Part shown: in pieces, positions 1 through 10,844 of the stretch
Layout: each line of letters opens with the position of its first letter
How positions within the stretch are numbered: the first letter of the stretch is position 1
Assembly (NCBI RefSeq): GCF_020509005.1
Contig: NC_063014.1
Span: 1,798,001 to 1,862,000 of the forward strand
Direction: 5' to 3'
Source of the DNA: Fulvia fulva
Lineage: Eukaryota; Ascomycota; Dothideomycetes; Mycosphaerellales; Mycosphaerellaceae
DNA: 64,000 nt
Made by a program: the position numbers and the translations under genes
Notes under the pieces: generated by a model
What the model was told of the DNA's origin: nothing
Database searches by the model: none
Seen by the model: only the letters and a program-made list of their open reading frames with translations

Positions 1-2529
1 ACGGAGACATAGGTTGATGAGATTGTAGGTTCCGCGAATGTGTTGAGCCTCAAAGCTCCGTACTCCAAGGTTGAAGTTTACGGCCCATGCCGAGTGAATC
101 ACACTTGTGAGAGTGCTCAATAGGTGCTCTAAGTCATGTGCTCGGAGCCCAGAATTAGGCTGGCTGAGATCAGATGGCACTGCGTGTATCTTTGAGTCCT
201 CTTCATCAGTGAGCTGGATTGCTCTCGTTGCCAGCGACTTGATGAGACGCGCCCCTGCTGCTGCTGGACCTGGTGCTCGGACCAAGGCCCATACTTCGGC
301 GACATTCTTTTGCTTCGCCAACTCTGCAACAATGAATGCTCCCAGATTGCCAGTGGCACCGGTGACGAGTACGACTTGGTTGGTTGGCTGGCTTCCTCTT
401 GTTGGAAAGTGCTTTGCAAAGCTGGAGTATCGCTCGATCATCTCCTGCATGACGGCAATCTCGTCTTCTGCGTCCGAAATAGCGCCCTCTCCTGTTCGAA
501 GCTGGTACAAATGCTTTGCAAGCTGCTTAATGGTACCCTTTTCGAAGACGATGTTCTGGCTTAGAGTCTGCCCAGCCGGTCCAAGGTCGAGATCATGCTT
601 GATCGCTCGCCAAAGTCTCGTGGTTTGTAGACTATCGACGCCAGCGGAGAAGATGTCTGCGTCGACGCTAGGAAGCTGTATGTCTAGCTCCTTCGAGAAC
701 GTGGACATGAGCCACCCTTCCAAACCTTGTACGTCCAATCGAATCTTGCCAGGCTGATCCGCAGTCCCAGACTCGAACAATCTGTAAGCCTTGCTGATGT
801 CGTCAGAAAATTGCTTATATACCTGAGCACGAATGAAAGTGCCCTTGCCAGTCCGTGAGTATGTCACATCCGCGCCCTTGATCACGACCATGTCCTTGGG
901 AACTCTGGCAAAGCTCTCGGCTTGCACGTTGGCCGCTTCCACCGATGGCCACACTGCTTCGAGGAACTCCTCATCCGACAGGTCGAGTGCTTTCTCGTTC
1001 GACCGAAAGATGAGCGCACCTGGCACAGTGCGCTGAAAGCCAAAGATGACCGCCTCTCGAACATAATCGTCTTGTCTTATCCGACCTTCAATCGGAATCG
1101 GTAGCACCTTCTCGCCATTGACAAGTGTGATTCTGTCATCCAGACGAGAAAGATACTTGTAGTAGTTCGACTTCTTTGGATTAGGGTGTCGAGTGAACAA
1201 ATCGGCAGTGCGGAAACTGTTGGCAGGGTTGCTCGCACTGTATGGTGGCTTCGAGTTGGTAGTTCCTTTTGACTGCAGGCCATCCAGACCAACACACTCG
1301 AAGACGCCAGGTGCTATCTCATCCATCAACGTGAAGTCCGATGCTGGCCGAAGCAATCGCATGTACTGCCACTCGGTGTCTCCTGGAGCCGGAAAGATGT
1401 CATGATCTGTCCGATCTCAGTGCTGCCGTAATTCGCGACCAAGTTGACACCCTTTGCCACGAGACGATCACCAAGCTCGTCTGGACAACTGCTGCCTGCA
1501 AACAGGACCAACTTCACAGCTGCAAGTGCTCGAACGCCGTCTTCTTTCTCTGCGAGGAGCTGAATCACATAAGGCACAGCTGAGATCTGCTGCGGCTTCG
1601 CGACTGCTACTGCATCGATAAGATTCTGCGCAGTGACGGGCAGAGAATGGTTCCCTAGGTACATAGGTGCTCGTGTGTAAAATGCTCGCCCCAGCTCCAT
1701 GAGGCCATGCGAATGGAATAAGGGGGAGATACAGAAAGCCCTCAGGCCGAAGCTCTTTCTGAAGTTGGCCAGACATGCCGTATTCGAAATGAAGATTGGC
1801 TTTGGAAATCCTGTAGAGCCCGACGAATGTAAGATCCAGGCAAGCTTCTTTGCTTCTTTGACTGGGTCAACATTCTGACGCCGAAACTGAGGTGCGCGAG
1901 GTACGTCCCGGAAGTCTTTGTTCTGCAGGATCGGAACTGAGGTGCACCCAGGCCTGTCTTTGCAGATATCATCGACCACAGTTCTGCGCGAGTCCGGGAC
2001 GATCAGTCTGTAACAATCGGCTTTGTCGAGAAGTTTTGCGTATGCAGGTGCTGTGAGCCGCGTAGATAGGAATAATGCAGTCCAACCCAGACGATTCAAC
2101 GCGAAGATGGAAACCACGAAAGCGAAAGTGGTTGGCGCTAGTAATGCTACTACAGGAGCTTTCTCTGCTGCAGGATCCTGGAAACATCAGTGGTCATTCC
2201 AACGTGTTTTTCAGTGTATGACTTACTGCCGGCTCGAGGCCGTTGGCAAGATAGAACTGCACAGCAGCATCTGTGAACCGATCAAGATCTTGCCCAGTAT
2301 GCAACTCAAAGTCTGCTGCACCCTCCTTGGGGTAGCAAATTAGGGGCGTCTGTCCCGTCTCGGCAGCATTAGACTTGAGTAGTCCACCAATCGTGTTGAA
2401 TCTGCTTGTGGGCAAGTACGAAGCGTCGTGGTGCTTCAGCTTGAGTGAGAATGGCTGAGCATTCGCAGGCTGCGCAATAGTAGTCGTGACAGTCGACATC
2501 TTGGCACGTGTGTCCAGATCGTGGGCCAT
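1..2529 (-). CDS. NRPS-like adenylate-forming reductase (A-T-R), 3'-partial, one frameshift
   Basis: Adenylate-forming reductases activate a carboxylic acid as its adenylate, load it on a phosphopantetheine arm and release it reductively with NAD(P)H. The minus-strand reading shows the domains in order. An N-terminal exon is followed by an adenylation domain with the P-loop motif SSGSTGFPKP (about 1788-1835) and YGSTEIGQ (about 1405-1435). The A10-like SRTGKGT lies near 845. A carrier domain has AGVDSLQ (about 625-660, Ser for the pantetheine). A Lys2/thioester-reductase domain has VTGATGNLG (about 330-365) and HSAWAVNFN near the edge. The gene runs off the left end after roughly 827 codons, so the rest of the reductase is missing. 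One intron (2178-2226) is needed. A 1-base deletion near 1387-1390 shifts the frame just after the YGSTE motif, and adding one base restores it exactly to the edge. The start at 2529 is the first Met; Met at 2499 is also possible. The product is unknown; there is no condensation domain. Confidence 0.85.
2178..2226 (-). other. Intron of the adenylate-forming reductase gene (49 bp)
   Basis: On the minus strand the segment begins GTAAGT and ends TTTCCAG, with a CTGAT branch-like site shortly before the acceptor. Removing it joins the first exon (101 codons, 2529-2227) in phase to the conserved stretch that enters the adenylation domain. Read through, it contains an in-frame TGA. Confidence 0.85.
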
Positions 2530-3119
2530 GTTCGCAAGACATCTTCCTGTATATCAAAGACAAAGTCGTTGGGGTGGCGACATCGCTGCGGAGAACGATT
2601 GTTTATCCGCATTTATCCGCGACTTTCTTCCGCCTGGTTGAGTAAAGCTGAGGAGATGCTCTAGGTTCCGCAATGTTGAAGTGCTGGGGACCCCACGAAG
2701 CTTGAAGCTGGGTCGGGTCCTGATGCTGTCCATGTGTGGTGTCAGGGATGCTGAGACATGTGATAGCTGTGACACTGCAGCATTCGGGGGTCACTCTACC
2801 GCTTTGAGCATCTCTTGTCGGGACCGCGTGGCCAGCTCGTCCATTGGCGAACGATACCCAGTTCTCCGGCTAGCGAGGTCTTCACATGTGTGCATGTCTC
2901 CTCTGACACCCTGCAGAGCGCCTAGGGCGTAGCTTTGGGGGTTTATGATGAGAAGTTGAAGATGATCAGTATTCGTGGGCATTGTTGTCAAGCGAGAGCA
3001 TCTCATTATTTCCCACCGAAAATACCCAGCGCCAAAGCCAATCCTCTTCCAAGATATGCCATATCTCTCCGACTGGAGAAGTCGTGCGTCCCAGATTCGA
3101 CCGTGGCTGACATGCGGTC
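2530..3119. other. Intergenic region, 590 bp; upstream region of the reductase gene
   Basis: This lies between the start of the reductase gene and the stop codon of the transporter gene, both on the minus strand. No coding frame resembles a known protein. TG and CA dinucleotides are normal here, so it is not RIP-mutated. The only notable motif is the direct repeat at 2602-2620. Confidence 0.6.
2602..2620 (-). promoter_or_regulatory. Tandem GATA-type sites upstream of the reductase gene
   Basis: The 9-base word GCGGATAAA occurs twice, 10 bp apart, reading on the minus strand, about 75-90 bp upstream of the likely start codon. Closely spaced GATAA sites are typical targets of fungal GATA factors such as AreA/NIT2 or light and iron regulators. 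That a GATA factor binds here is inference from the motif alone. Confidence 0.3.
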
Positions 3120-3320
3120 TTACACTTTCTCCTGTTGTGGGACGGTCTCAACGTGCTCAGCGCTGTCATCGTCAAGCGACTTGCCAAGATCTTTCGCAAC
3201 GGGCTGCGCAATGGGATCACCAAAGGCAGAAGCAATCTGCTCGAGCGTCAACTGGTTCGTCTCCGGAAACCAAAAGAAGTATACGACCGCCGAGAAAATG
3301 TTTGTGCCAGTGAAGACGAA

Positions 3321-3376
3321 CTGCGGAGTGGGTCAGTACAGAGCCCGGGACAGACATCGCAGACTGCATGACTCAC
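3321..3376 (-). other. Second intron of the transporter gene (56 bp)
   Basis: It begins GTGAGT and ends CCGCAG on the minus strand with CTGAC near the acceptor. Removing it joins the segment ending TWRFY to FVFTGTN and leads into the conserved C-terminal signature. Confidence 0.8.
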
Positions 3377-4583
3377 ATAGAATCTCCAAGTGATGATTTC
3401 GAAAGCATAACTCGCACCATAGATCAACCAGATCGCAGTCAGGTATTGCGAGAAAGTCGACCATCCGACGCCAATAGCTCGTAGCTCCAGCGGAAAGATC
3501 TCAGCCACGATGACCCAGACAGCTGAATTGAAGAAGACACTGTACGACAAGGCGAACAAGAAGATGAACGCGATGCCAGCAAGCTGACCAGCTCTGTTTC
3601 CGCTACCATCTTGGCCGTACAGTGCTGATATGACTGCGAGGATGATCAGACAGCTAGCAAGAGTGAGCCAGCCGGGGATGACCGTGCGTCGACGTGGCCA
3701 TCGGTCGGCGATGCTGAAGATGGAGAAGATTTGTCCGACCAGAGCCATGAAGCCGTAAATCGTGGTGATCAAAAGCGCTTGTTTCCCTTCGTATCCGAGG
3801 TTGGCGTACATCAGGTTCTGGTAGTTCTGGATGATGTTCGATCCGCTCAGCTTGCACATATTGACGATGAGTGTGCCGAGCAGTGTGCGGCGTATGTATT
3901 TCTGCTGAACAGGCGCAAGAAATTCGACTTGGTCTTGTGCTGCTTCTCAAGGCGGACCTGAGCTTGCATTTCGCTCCATTCCCGTGTGATGAGCTCCTCA
4001 GACCGGTGTGCGTGCAGATAGCGAAGCGTTGACCCGGCTTCTTCGTGACGCTCGCGGAGAGTGAGCCATCTTGGCGAATATGGCCTGAAGAAGGTCAGAA
4101 CAGCCAAGAGTATAGCAGGCGGTACTTGTGTAGCCAGCGGGATGCGCCACTGCGTTTCGCCGCTAGCGAACGCCCCAGCGTATCCGATCCATCCGGCGAG
4201 GAAGAAACCAAAGGTGTTCCAGACGCCCTTGAGGCCGACCAAGAAAGCCCTATTCTCCGGGGGCGATATTTCAGACAGGTAGACCGGCGCAACAGGATAC
4301 ACCATGCCAGTTGAGAAGCCCCAGAAAGCACGCCCGACGATCGTCATGGCAGGATCTTAAGCCGCAGCCTGGAGAATTGCACCAATGATGCTGACAACTG
4401 AACCGAATAGCAGACTCCAGCGGCGACTCATGCGGCCCATGCAGTAAGATGCTGCAGCGGAGCCAACGGCACTACCGGCATAGTAGCCAGATACAATGGC
4501 GCCTTGAATAGGCGTATTCGTGGCGAGCGAACCGTACATGTATCTCTTGAAGCTGTCGTGAGCGATCGTTGTTGCGATGATTT

Positions 4584-4635
4584 CTGCGGTCGGGGGTCAG
4601 CATGAATGCCTACGAAACCGTTACGCTCCACTTAC
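4584..4635 (-). other. First intron of the transporter gene (52 bp)
   Basis: It begins GTAAGT and ends CCGCAG on the minus strand. Splicing joins LLYGLDT to EIIATTIAHDSFK in phase; exon 1 then has 97 nt (32 codons plus one base). Confidence 0.8.
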
Positions 4636-4732
4636 CAGTGTCCAGCCCGTACAACAGCCCAGCCAGGCTGATGGCCGTCGCCACCATGATTGATCGGAAC
4701 GAGTTCCCTGAAGGACCGCGCTTCTGCACCAT

Positions 4733-5396
4733 CCTGGCGAGGCTCGACTGGTAGTTTGAGTGGCGAGGCTTCGTTGATGTAGCGAATTGTGCAGTCGCAG
4801 AACAGCACAGACTCTTGCGATGGGTATCGCCTCGCATATCTATGGACTCCCACACACAGCCTACTGCCCTCCGCATTATGCACCCCCTATGGAGTACCTG
4901 CAGCTAGCCAGCTGAAATGTGCATGTGTTGCGGAGATGAGGGTCACCGTATATTCTGCTGTAGTACACTCAGGTAGCAGATCGATCGGAGTGTGCACTCC
5001 CCCCAAGCTATGCAGCAGGGAACACTGGAAGCCGGCGTTGAAGCGCTTCTTGCCTGCCGCATCCATGTTGGGGCGATAAGCAAAAGAGTGGCCCCCGGCG
5101 GTCTTCTGCTTGACGGCAATCTGACGCTCAACGTCGACGATCTGCATCCTGGGCATGTCCAGCAAGATACATGGCATCGGGTAGTGGAGGTGTACGGGCA
5201 TCGGTACGAAGCTCAATGCGGAGTGCAAGCGTCGATGTTGTTGATGTTTAAAATGGTGTTGCGCGGTACTGCCGTGCAATGGAATAGCAAAGTGACGAGC
5301 TGAGCGTGCAATATTCAACCTCGGTTGTGCTACACTGCCAAGACTATTCTACTTGTACACAATCGTCTACGCTATTGCTGTTGACTGCTACAGTCG
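4733..5396. other. Intergenic region, 664 bp
   Basis: Holds the leader of the transporter gene and the 3' side of the helicase gene. No reading frame here resembles a known protein; the open frames on both strands look fortuitous. TG and CA are present at ordinary levels. A 25-bp tandem duplication sits at its right end. Confidence 0.55.
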
Positions 5397-5419
5397 CTAT
5401 TGCTGTTGACTGCTGCAGT
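5370..5419. repeat. 25-bp tandem duplication over the helicase stop codon
   Basis: Two adjacent copies (5370-5394 and 5395-5419) differ at one base (cta versus ctg within the unit). The second copy encodes the Q-rich last residues and stop codon of the helicase frame. The duplication may have set the present C-terminus. Confidence 0.75.
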
Positions 5420-6944
5420 CACTGTTCTTCTGAGCCTTCTCTAGGTTGTCCTTCGCCCATTGTGCCCTACGCCTAGCATCAGCAGCAGACCCATCACGCT
5501 CTGCCTGTTCGATAGTGCGACGACGAGACTCTTGTGCTCTTGTTAAGTCCAAGTTTGGATACAACCAATCTCTCTCTGCGCGTGGACGAACACCGTAGTG
5601 GGTGTTCAGCTGTAGATCAGTGAGTGGCGTCCACCACGGATTGCTGGCAGTGCTCTCCTTCATCATTTCCTGGATATCGCGTTCACTGAACGGCAAAGCA
5701 GCAGCTTCATCACGTTCACGTTGTAGCCTATTGAGCTCGGCCTTATTAAGCAACACCTGCTGTAGTGCTGGGTCTTCATTCTCCCACTCCTCGAAGACCT
5801 CACCCTTAACGAGCTGCTTGAACCTAGCTCTGTCGGCTTCACGACGGTCGTAGTCCGCTTGTCTCATCTTCGCGAGACCGGACTTCGGAGCACTGAAGTA
5901 GTCCTTGTCGAAACCCTCGTCGAATAGTAGTCCCTTCAGTGATGTAACACGAGATGCTACAACGTAGGATAGCCCATCAGCGAAGTCCTTCTTGCTGAAG
6001 TTGAGGACAGCTTTCTCTATAGTAAGGCCTTGAGCCTTGTGGATAGTGACCGCGTACGTAATAGTAACAGGGAATTGAGTACGTGAGCAAGTGGTCCGCC
6101 TAACCTCATATTCACGGCGCACCCTAAAGATAGGCACAACCTTGCGTGTTCTTCCTAGCTGTTCAGTTTCACGGACAGAAGGACCATCTCCATCGCCAGC
6201 GGCGATATAGGCTTCACGGTCAAAGTCGTACTTGTCAAAGCGGACAAGTAGACACAATAGAGGATCAGTAGCCGGATCGTCGCCATCGGCCTATACCGCG
6301 TCGTCCAAGTAGCCAGTAGCTCTATTTACAAGTCTACGCTCGACCTATATGTTGGTTACTAACATGATGCGACAGCCGAGTGAGATAGGCACGGCTGCAT
6401 AAAGATTGCTACCTTGCTCGAATGTAGCGTCCTTCGCGCCAGACCCGGTATGGTCTGCCTATAATAGCTTGATCGCTTTACTAGACTCTCGCATTCTGAT
6501 GTGGTTGTAGAGCTTAACTTCGTCCTTACGTCTATACACCCGGGTAGCGTTGTCAAATATGCTGGGGTATAACCGTGGTATGTCCTTATAGTACCGATTG
6601 CGTGTAAGCGGTCTCTTCTACTAATCATCAGTCATAGCGTAATGTCGCATGCCTTCCAGTATCTATAAGAACTTAACGTCGCCTTGCTGTCGAACAAGCT
6701 GTTTCAACTCTAGAGAATAATCAAACGATCGATATGTATTCCGCCCGTCCACTTCGGCCTGTGTCGACACCTCACTGCTGAACAGTGCTCTCTTATTGAC
6801 CGGTAGTAGTTGCTAAAAGTCTCCAAACAGAAGGACCGTCACGCCACTAAATAGTAGCGATGTGCGGGCTTTGATCTCCTTCGAGCGTTTGTCGATATAA
6901 CTAAGCATCTTCACGCCAAGCATAGACTTCTCATCGATTACGAT
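5397..6944 (-). pseudogene. PIF1-like DNA helicase, C-terminal half, interrupted by LINE B1
   Basis: PIF1-family SF1 helicases unwind DNA 5'-3'. A single minus-strand frame runs through the segment with these marks: VIDEKSMLG (Walker B, near 6920), LLFGDF followed by QLLPV (near 6800-6830), LGCRIMLVTN, and YAVTIHKAQGLTIEKAV plus SYVVASRV (motifs V/VI, near 6000-6060). A charged tail of about 170 residues ends at TAG 5397. The last 286 codons are open. Upstream the same frame has seven stops, all TAG: 6291, 6345, 6459, 6618, 6621, 6663 and 6813, each explicable as CAG or TGG hit by C-to-T or G-to-A. The Walker A part is absent because LINE B1 is inserted; it should lie beyond position 64000. 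Whether this was a host gene or a Helitron-borne helicase cannot be decided, since the N-terminus is not visible. Confidence 0.8.
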
Positions 6945-7884
6945 ATAGATAGATAGATAGATAGATTTGTCACTCCCCTGTTCTAGGACCCTATTTGGCC
7001 TATACAGGTATATGTCTATTGTTATATACAAAGGGAAACCCGAATAGGTGAAAACCCTTCCCGCCCCCGACTTCTCCTTGTCTAGATTAGCTTTCCCTCT
7101 GAACGTGCGTAGTCTATGTCACTACCCCGTTAGCCCCCGCTCCTAGCCGGTCTCGTTACGCTACGTCGTGTCCTCTCTTCCTATACTACTCCTACTAGGC
7201 GATACTATTCTAGCTAGCCCTTCTCTAGTATCTAGTTCGTAATACGCCGTAGGTCCTTAACGTTATTAAGAAGTGCCCTAATCGTCCGGTTCCTCGCCTT
7301 TACTATCTACTCCCCCCTTCCTAGCGACTACCTTAGATAGACAAGGAGTACGTACCGTATATTCTAGGAGTAATAGCCGTAGAGGTAGCTAGTATTTGTA
7401 TATTCTAGAACCTTCCTCTATAATAGGTACCCCTAGAGGCCGATGTGTTCGCTTCGTAGTTAGGTTGCTATACTACTCTATACCCTCGTAAGGCGGTAGT
7501 AGATAAGCTTCGGGGGGTGCTTGACCGCGGATTTTGTAGCTAACTATTCCTTAGGTTGTCCCGCTAGCTAAGGGCGTCTACTATGCCCTACAACCTAGTT
7601 GTTCTACCTCTCTTTCTATAGTTGCTCTACAAACAATTTCTTACCTTCCTATTATGTTACTAGCTATTCGTCCCTTACCCGGTAGTTCGGCTCGTTTCCG
7701 GGTCGAATGCCCTTGTACGCTAGTACTAATTCGCGGGCCCTTACGACTACACTAGCGATGACCTTCTATACTAGGTACTATACCGAATTGCCTAAGTAGG
7801 AGGTCCGTAGTCCCTAGATATATAGGTAGATCGGCGGTATAGCGGTCCCGTACTTAAGTATCCTTATTAGTATCGACTTATATA
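6945..7884 (-). mobile_element. LINE B1, piece 1 (3' end and ORF2 C-terminus)
   Basis: Reverse complement of the 3' end of LINE B2 (about 15030-15951 there), starting with a (gata)n tail at about 6945-6966 followed by the shared 3' UTR. The helicase frame is broken at this tail. The piece ends inside ORF2 where the Copia LTR begins. The sequence continues at 24011 after a 5-bp duplication (atata), which proves one original element. Heavily RIP-mutated: 7801-7860 holds eleven TA and no CA or TG. Confidence 0.88.
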
Positions 7885-8091
7885 TATCGCGATCCGAGCG
7901 TATATATAGGTAACATCCTATTATTAAAACTTAAGGCTACGTACGCTAAGAATTAGGTAACTAATTAGTTACCTATAGCCTCTTTAAGAGCAATACTTCT
8001 CTATTCTAGATAGATATATATAATATATAACCTGCTTTTAAAACACCCTATATAAGCCCGTATAATAACTTCCTATACTTCTAACGTAATA
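7885..8091 (+). repeat. Copia 5' LTR (207 bp)
   Basis: Matches 23804-24010 nearly end to end. The 3' copy begins TGTCGCG; this copy begins TATCGCG, so its canonical TG end has been changed to TA. Both copies end TAATA, presumably from TAACA. Confidence 0.88.
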
Positions 8092-8103
8092 GTTATAAGC
8101 CCG
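8092..8103 (+). promoter_or_regulatory. Copia primer-binding site, initiator tRNA-Met half type
   Basis: The first bases after the LTR read GTTATAAGCCCG. With one TG-to-TA change reversed this matches the complement of the anticodon loop of initiator tRNA-Met (GTTATGAGCCC). Many Copia elements prime from that cleaved half-tRNA. The match rests on recalled tRNA sequence, not a search. Confidence 0.5.
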
Positions 8104-10225
8104 ATTAGCGCTTACTAATATTCGCTACGATAAGGAAGCCCTAAAGCAGAGTTTGTATCGTTATAGCACTACTACTATAACTAGTATAGTAGTATCCCCT
8201 AGGCCTAGTAAACCCGAGTAGAACTTTTACTAGCCTATAACCTATTTTGTAGTTATAGCTACTACCGAGACCCCGGTAACTACCGGTACCCTACCTTAGG
8301 GTACCGTAGTTCTAAAGAGCTATAACAAATAGGACAAGTTTGACCGTTAGCTAGAGCTCTACGTAGAGTCTTTAAATGTCTAGAAGTATATAGATCCTTA
8401 CTAACTAAGTAACGAGCTAATAGAGCCTACTTACTTAACGTTTAAGGAAATCTAATATACGTATACGGTAGGAGACGCTACATTAAGAGACCTTATTAAG
8501 CTACGACAAATAGACGTAGACCGAAGGTAACGGATATACGATATCTTTACTACTACGCGATTAAAGCTCATTACCTACCTTATCCGTACGACGACAGAGC
8601 TAGGGTAAGAGCTAATATACGGCTAGAACACCCTTAGAGCGAAATACTAGGCTCTTAAGGATCAGTATAGTCTAGACAATATACTACGTAAGCGGTAGCT
8701 TACGCTTAAGCTATCTAGGCTTTAGAAGGCTAGCGTACGTAGAATCGATAACTAGTACTTAGACTAGTTAGTTTTGTAGACTAAGATGCTTAAGTATAAC
8801 TACGCCGAGTACGATGACCTTAGTAGACACTTCCTACTTACTATTTAGTAGAAGTAGGCTCTAGCCTACGGTACTTCTCTATATAACGAGTAGAAGCGTA
8901 ACAAAATGTTACTATAAAAGCTTACTAAGCGTTACCTCGAATAGATACGCGGCACTATACTAGTAATAGCTAACGGTTGATTAGTCTTCGTAACCTTCTC
9001 CGGAGAAACCTTAGTAGAGGATAAAATAGCACCTATAGGTACTAGTTAAAAGGAGGGTGACTGTAGTAGTAGCTGTAGTAATAATAACCGTAGTAATAGC
9101 CGCGGTAATAAGGGTCGTAGTAGTAGCCGCGGCGATAAGAATAAAGACAAGGACAATAATAGGCTAAGCGGCTACTAGAACATTACCGGCGAGCCTAAGG
9201 ACACCTGTTATAAGGGCCTGTTCTTATACGATATAATTAACCCCGATAAGCGCCTAGTAAAGGATTAGCGCTTAGAGTAGTAGAAGAAGTACTAGAAAAA
9301 CTTTATTAACTACTACTTAAGCGACGACGGCGAGCGTCTACTTAGCGTGTTAAGTCGTAATAATCGTAAGGACTAGGAACGTAACAAGGCTATTGCTAAT
9401 ACGAAGAAGGTATTACTAAGTAATAAGGGCTTTATTAGCCTTACTGTTCTTTCTAGCTTAATTAGTAAGTTAAGCGTTAACTTTAGGGATTGCTAGGTAT
9501 AAAATAACTGTTTAGACACTTATATAATTAATTATTATGACTAGGAGGGTATAGAGTTTATTATAGAGCGCCTTACTACCTTAGAAATCTAGGCTAGAAC
9601 AACTACCTTTCTAATTGTAGCGTTAGGGCGTGTTTATATATCAATTAGGGGCTATTTATTCACCTTACTAGATGTGGCTTACTGGCTAGGCTTTTGAATA
9701 AACGTCATCTCTTATATACGTATAGAAAGAGCCGGACTCTAGTAGTACGGACATAGTAATTCAATATGGCATAACGACACTAAATTGATAGACCTATACC
9801 GCCCTACTAGTACAATCCCTTTCTTTAAGGTAGTTATACTACCTAAGTCACCTATCATTTACTAATAGCCTATAAAAGAGGGCCTAGTACTACCGAAGGT
9901 CACTAAAAAGATACGTAACGCGCACTTTATTAGTACTATTAGTAGGGGTGTAAATATCGGCGATAAACCTACTAATAGCGTAGTATCGCTAACTACTTAA
10001 GAGGATAGTAACCGTACCGTTCTCGTAGTCATAAATAGTACTAGGGGTACTTAAGGTATAGCTACGTCTAGTAGGACCCCTATTAAACACTAAAAGCTCT
10101 CTAGCCGCTAGTAGTATCAAATCTTTAGTCACATTAGCGATAAACGTATTAAGTAGTTACCGCTTAGAGTTAAGGGGGTGATTATTAACGGTAGTCTAAG
10201 CGCACCCCTTACTATATATTATAGA

Positions 10226-10844
10226 AAGACAACAGGCCCGATAGCGCTCCGAGCCTTCTAGAGACACAATTACTAGCTATATAGGGACCTGACAAGGGCC
10301 GAAGTAAGCATAGCGATCCAAATCAGGTCCAAACACATTAGATTAAGGGCCTACCTATTTAGGAGACGCGCACTAGACATCTATAGCCCAGCCTACTAGT
10401 GTGGCTACCTATCGTAAAACCCAGAACATATACTACTACGATGCCCGTAGTGGGCGAGAGGTAGGGGAAATTAGAGGCACTAAGCGGGAAGGAGAGACTA
10501 CAAGTCAATTATTAGGGACAAAGGCAACATTCGCCGAATCTCTCGGTAGATACAATAGCAGGGATACCTCTAGCAGTTTAGCCTCGCGAGCGAGACGGAG
10601 GAGTGGATAGATAAGAGGCGGAAGCGAGGGGGGTTGTAGATAGGGTAGTCATTAGGGCAGGCTATGACACTAGCGTACCCCTAACAAGGGAAATTTAAGA
10701 CGATAACGAGGAGGAAAAGACAGGCGGGAAGGAGGAGGGGTTTTTACTAACACGGTTTCCCCTCTATATATACAAAAACAAGATAGTATAGCTATATAGG
10801 CCAAAGGGCACTACAACAGCTTAATGAAATATCTATCTATCTAT
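10226..10844 (+). mobile_element. LINE A4, 5'-truncated 3' fragment in Copia
   Basis: About 620 bp matching the last part of LINE A2 (about 37480-38099): the zinc-finger-like C-terminus of ORF2, the 3' UTR and an (atct)n tail. It is flanked by a 14-bp TSD, ctatatattataga, at 10212-10225 and 10845-10858. The insertion splits the GAG-pre-integrase part of the Copia frame. Truncation at the 5' side is typical of incomplete target-primed reverse transcription. Confidence 0.88.

Larger units (their letters stand above)
3120..4732 (-). pseudogene. MFS sugar-type transporter gene, one in-frame stop and one frameshift
   Basis: Major facilitator superfamily member of the fungal sugar-transporter type, about 501 residues when its three exons are joined, a normal family length. 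Visible marks: the N-terminal segment ending LLYGLDT, repeated hydrophobic helices, VAPVYLSEISPPENRA after the fourth helix region, YSPRWL at the central loop, a second helical half, and the signature PETNQLTLEQIASAFGD near the C-terminus. Exons are 4732-4636, 4583-3377 and 3320-3120; both introns have GT-AG ends and fit the phase. Two lesions are present: TAA at 4357-4359 inside LQAAA-DPAM, and a 1-base deletion in an A-run (plus strand about 3899-3901). Adding that base makes exon 2 an exact multiple that meets exon 3. The start at 4732 is the Met of MVQKRGPSG; an in-frame Met at 4876 looks like leader sequence. Substrate cannot be told. The lesions may be real decay or assembly errors. Confidence 0.8.

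Noticed and set aside
107..757. 216-codon plus-strand frame
   Set aside because: Antisense shadow of the reductase gene, whose minus frame has carrier and reductase motifs.
4887..5318. 143-codon minus-strand frame in the intergenic region
   Set aside because: No similarity recognised, overlapping open frames on both strands, and no upstream or splice support; treated as fortuitous.
6940..6966. GATA microsatellite as an independent repeat locus
   Set aside because: It is the tail of LINE B1; the same tails occur at the ends of other LINE copies.
10401..10610. 69-residue open frame similar to one at 17406-17615
   Set aside because: Both are the same out-of-frame reading over the C-terminal ORF2 region of LINE A copies; the conserved frame is the neighbouring one with the Cys/His finger.
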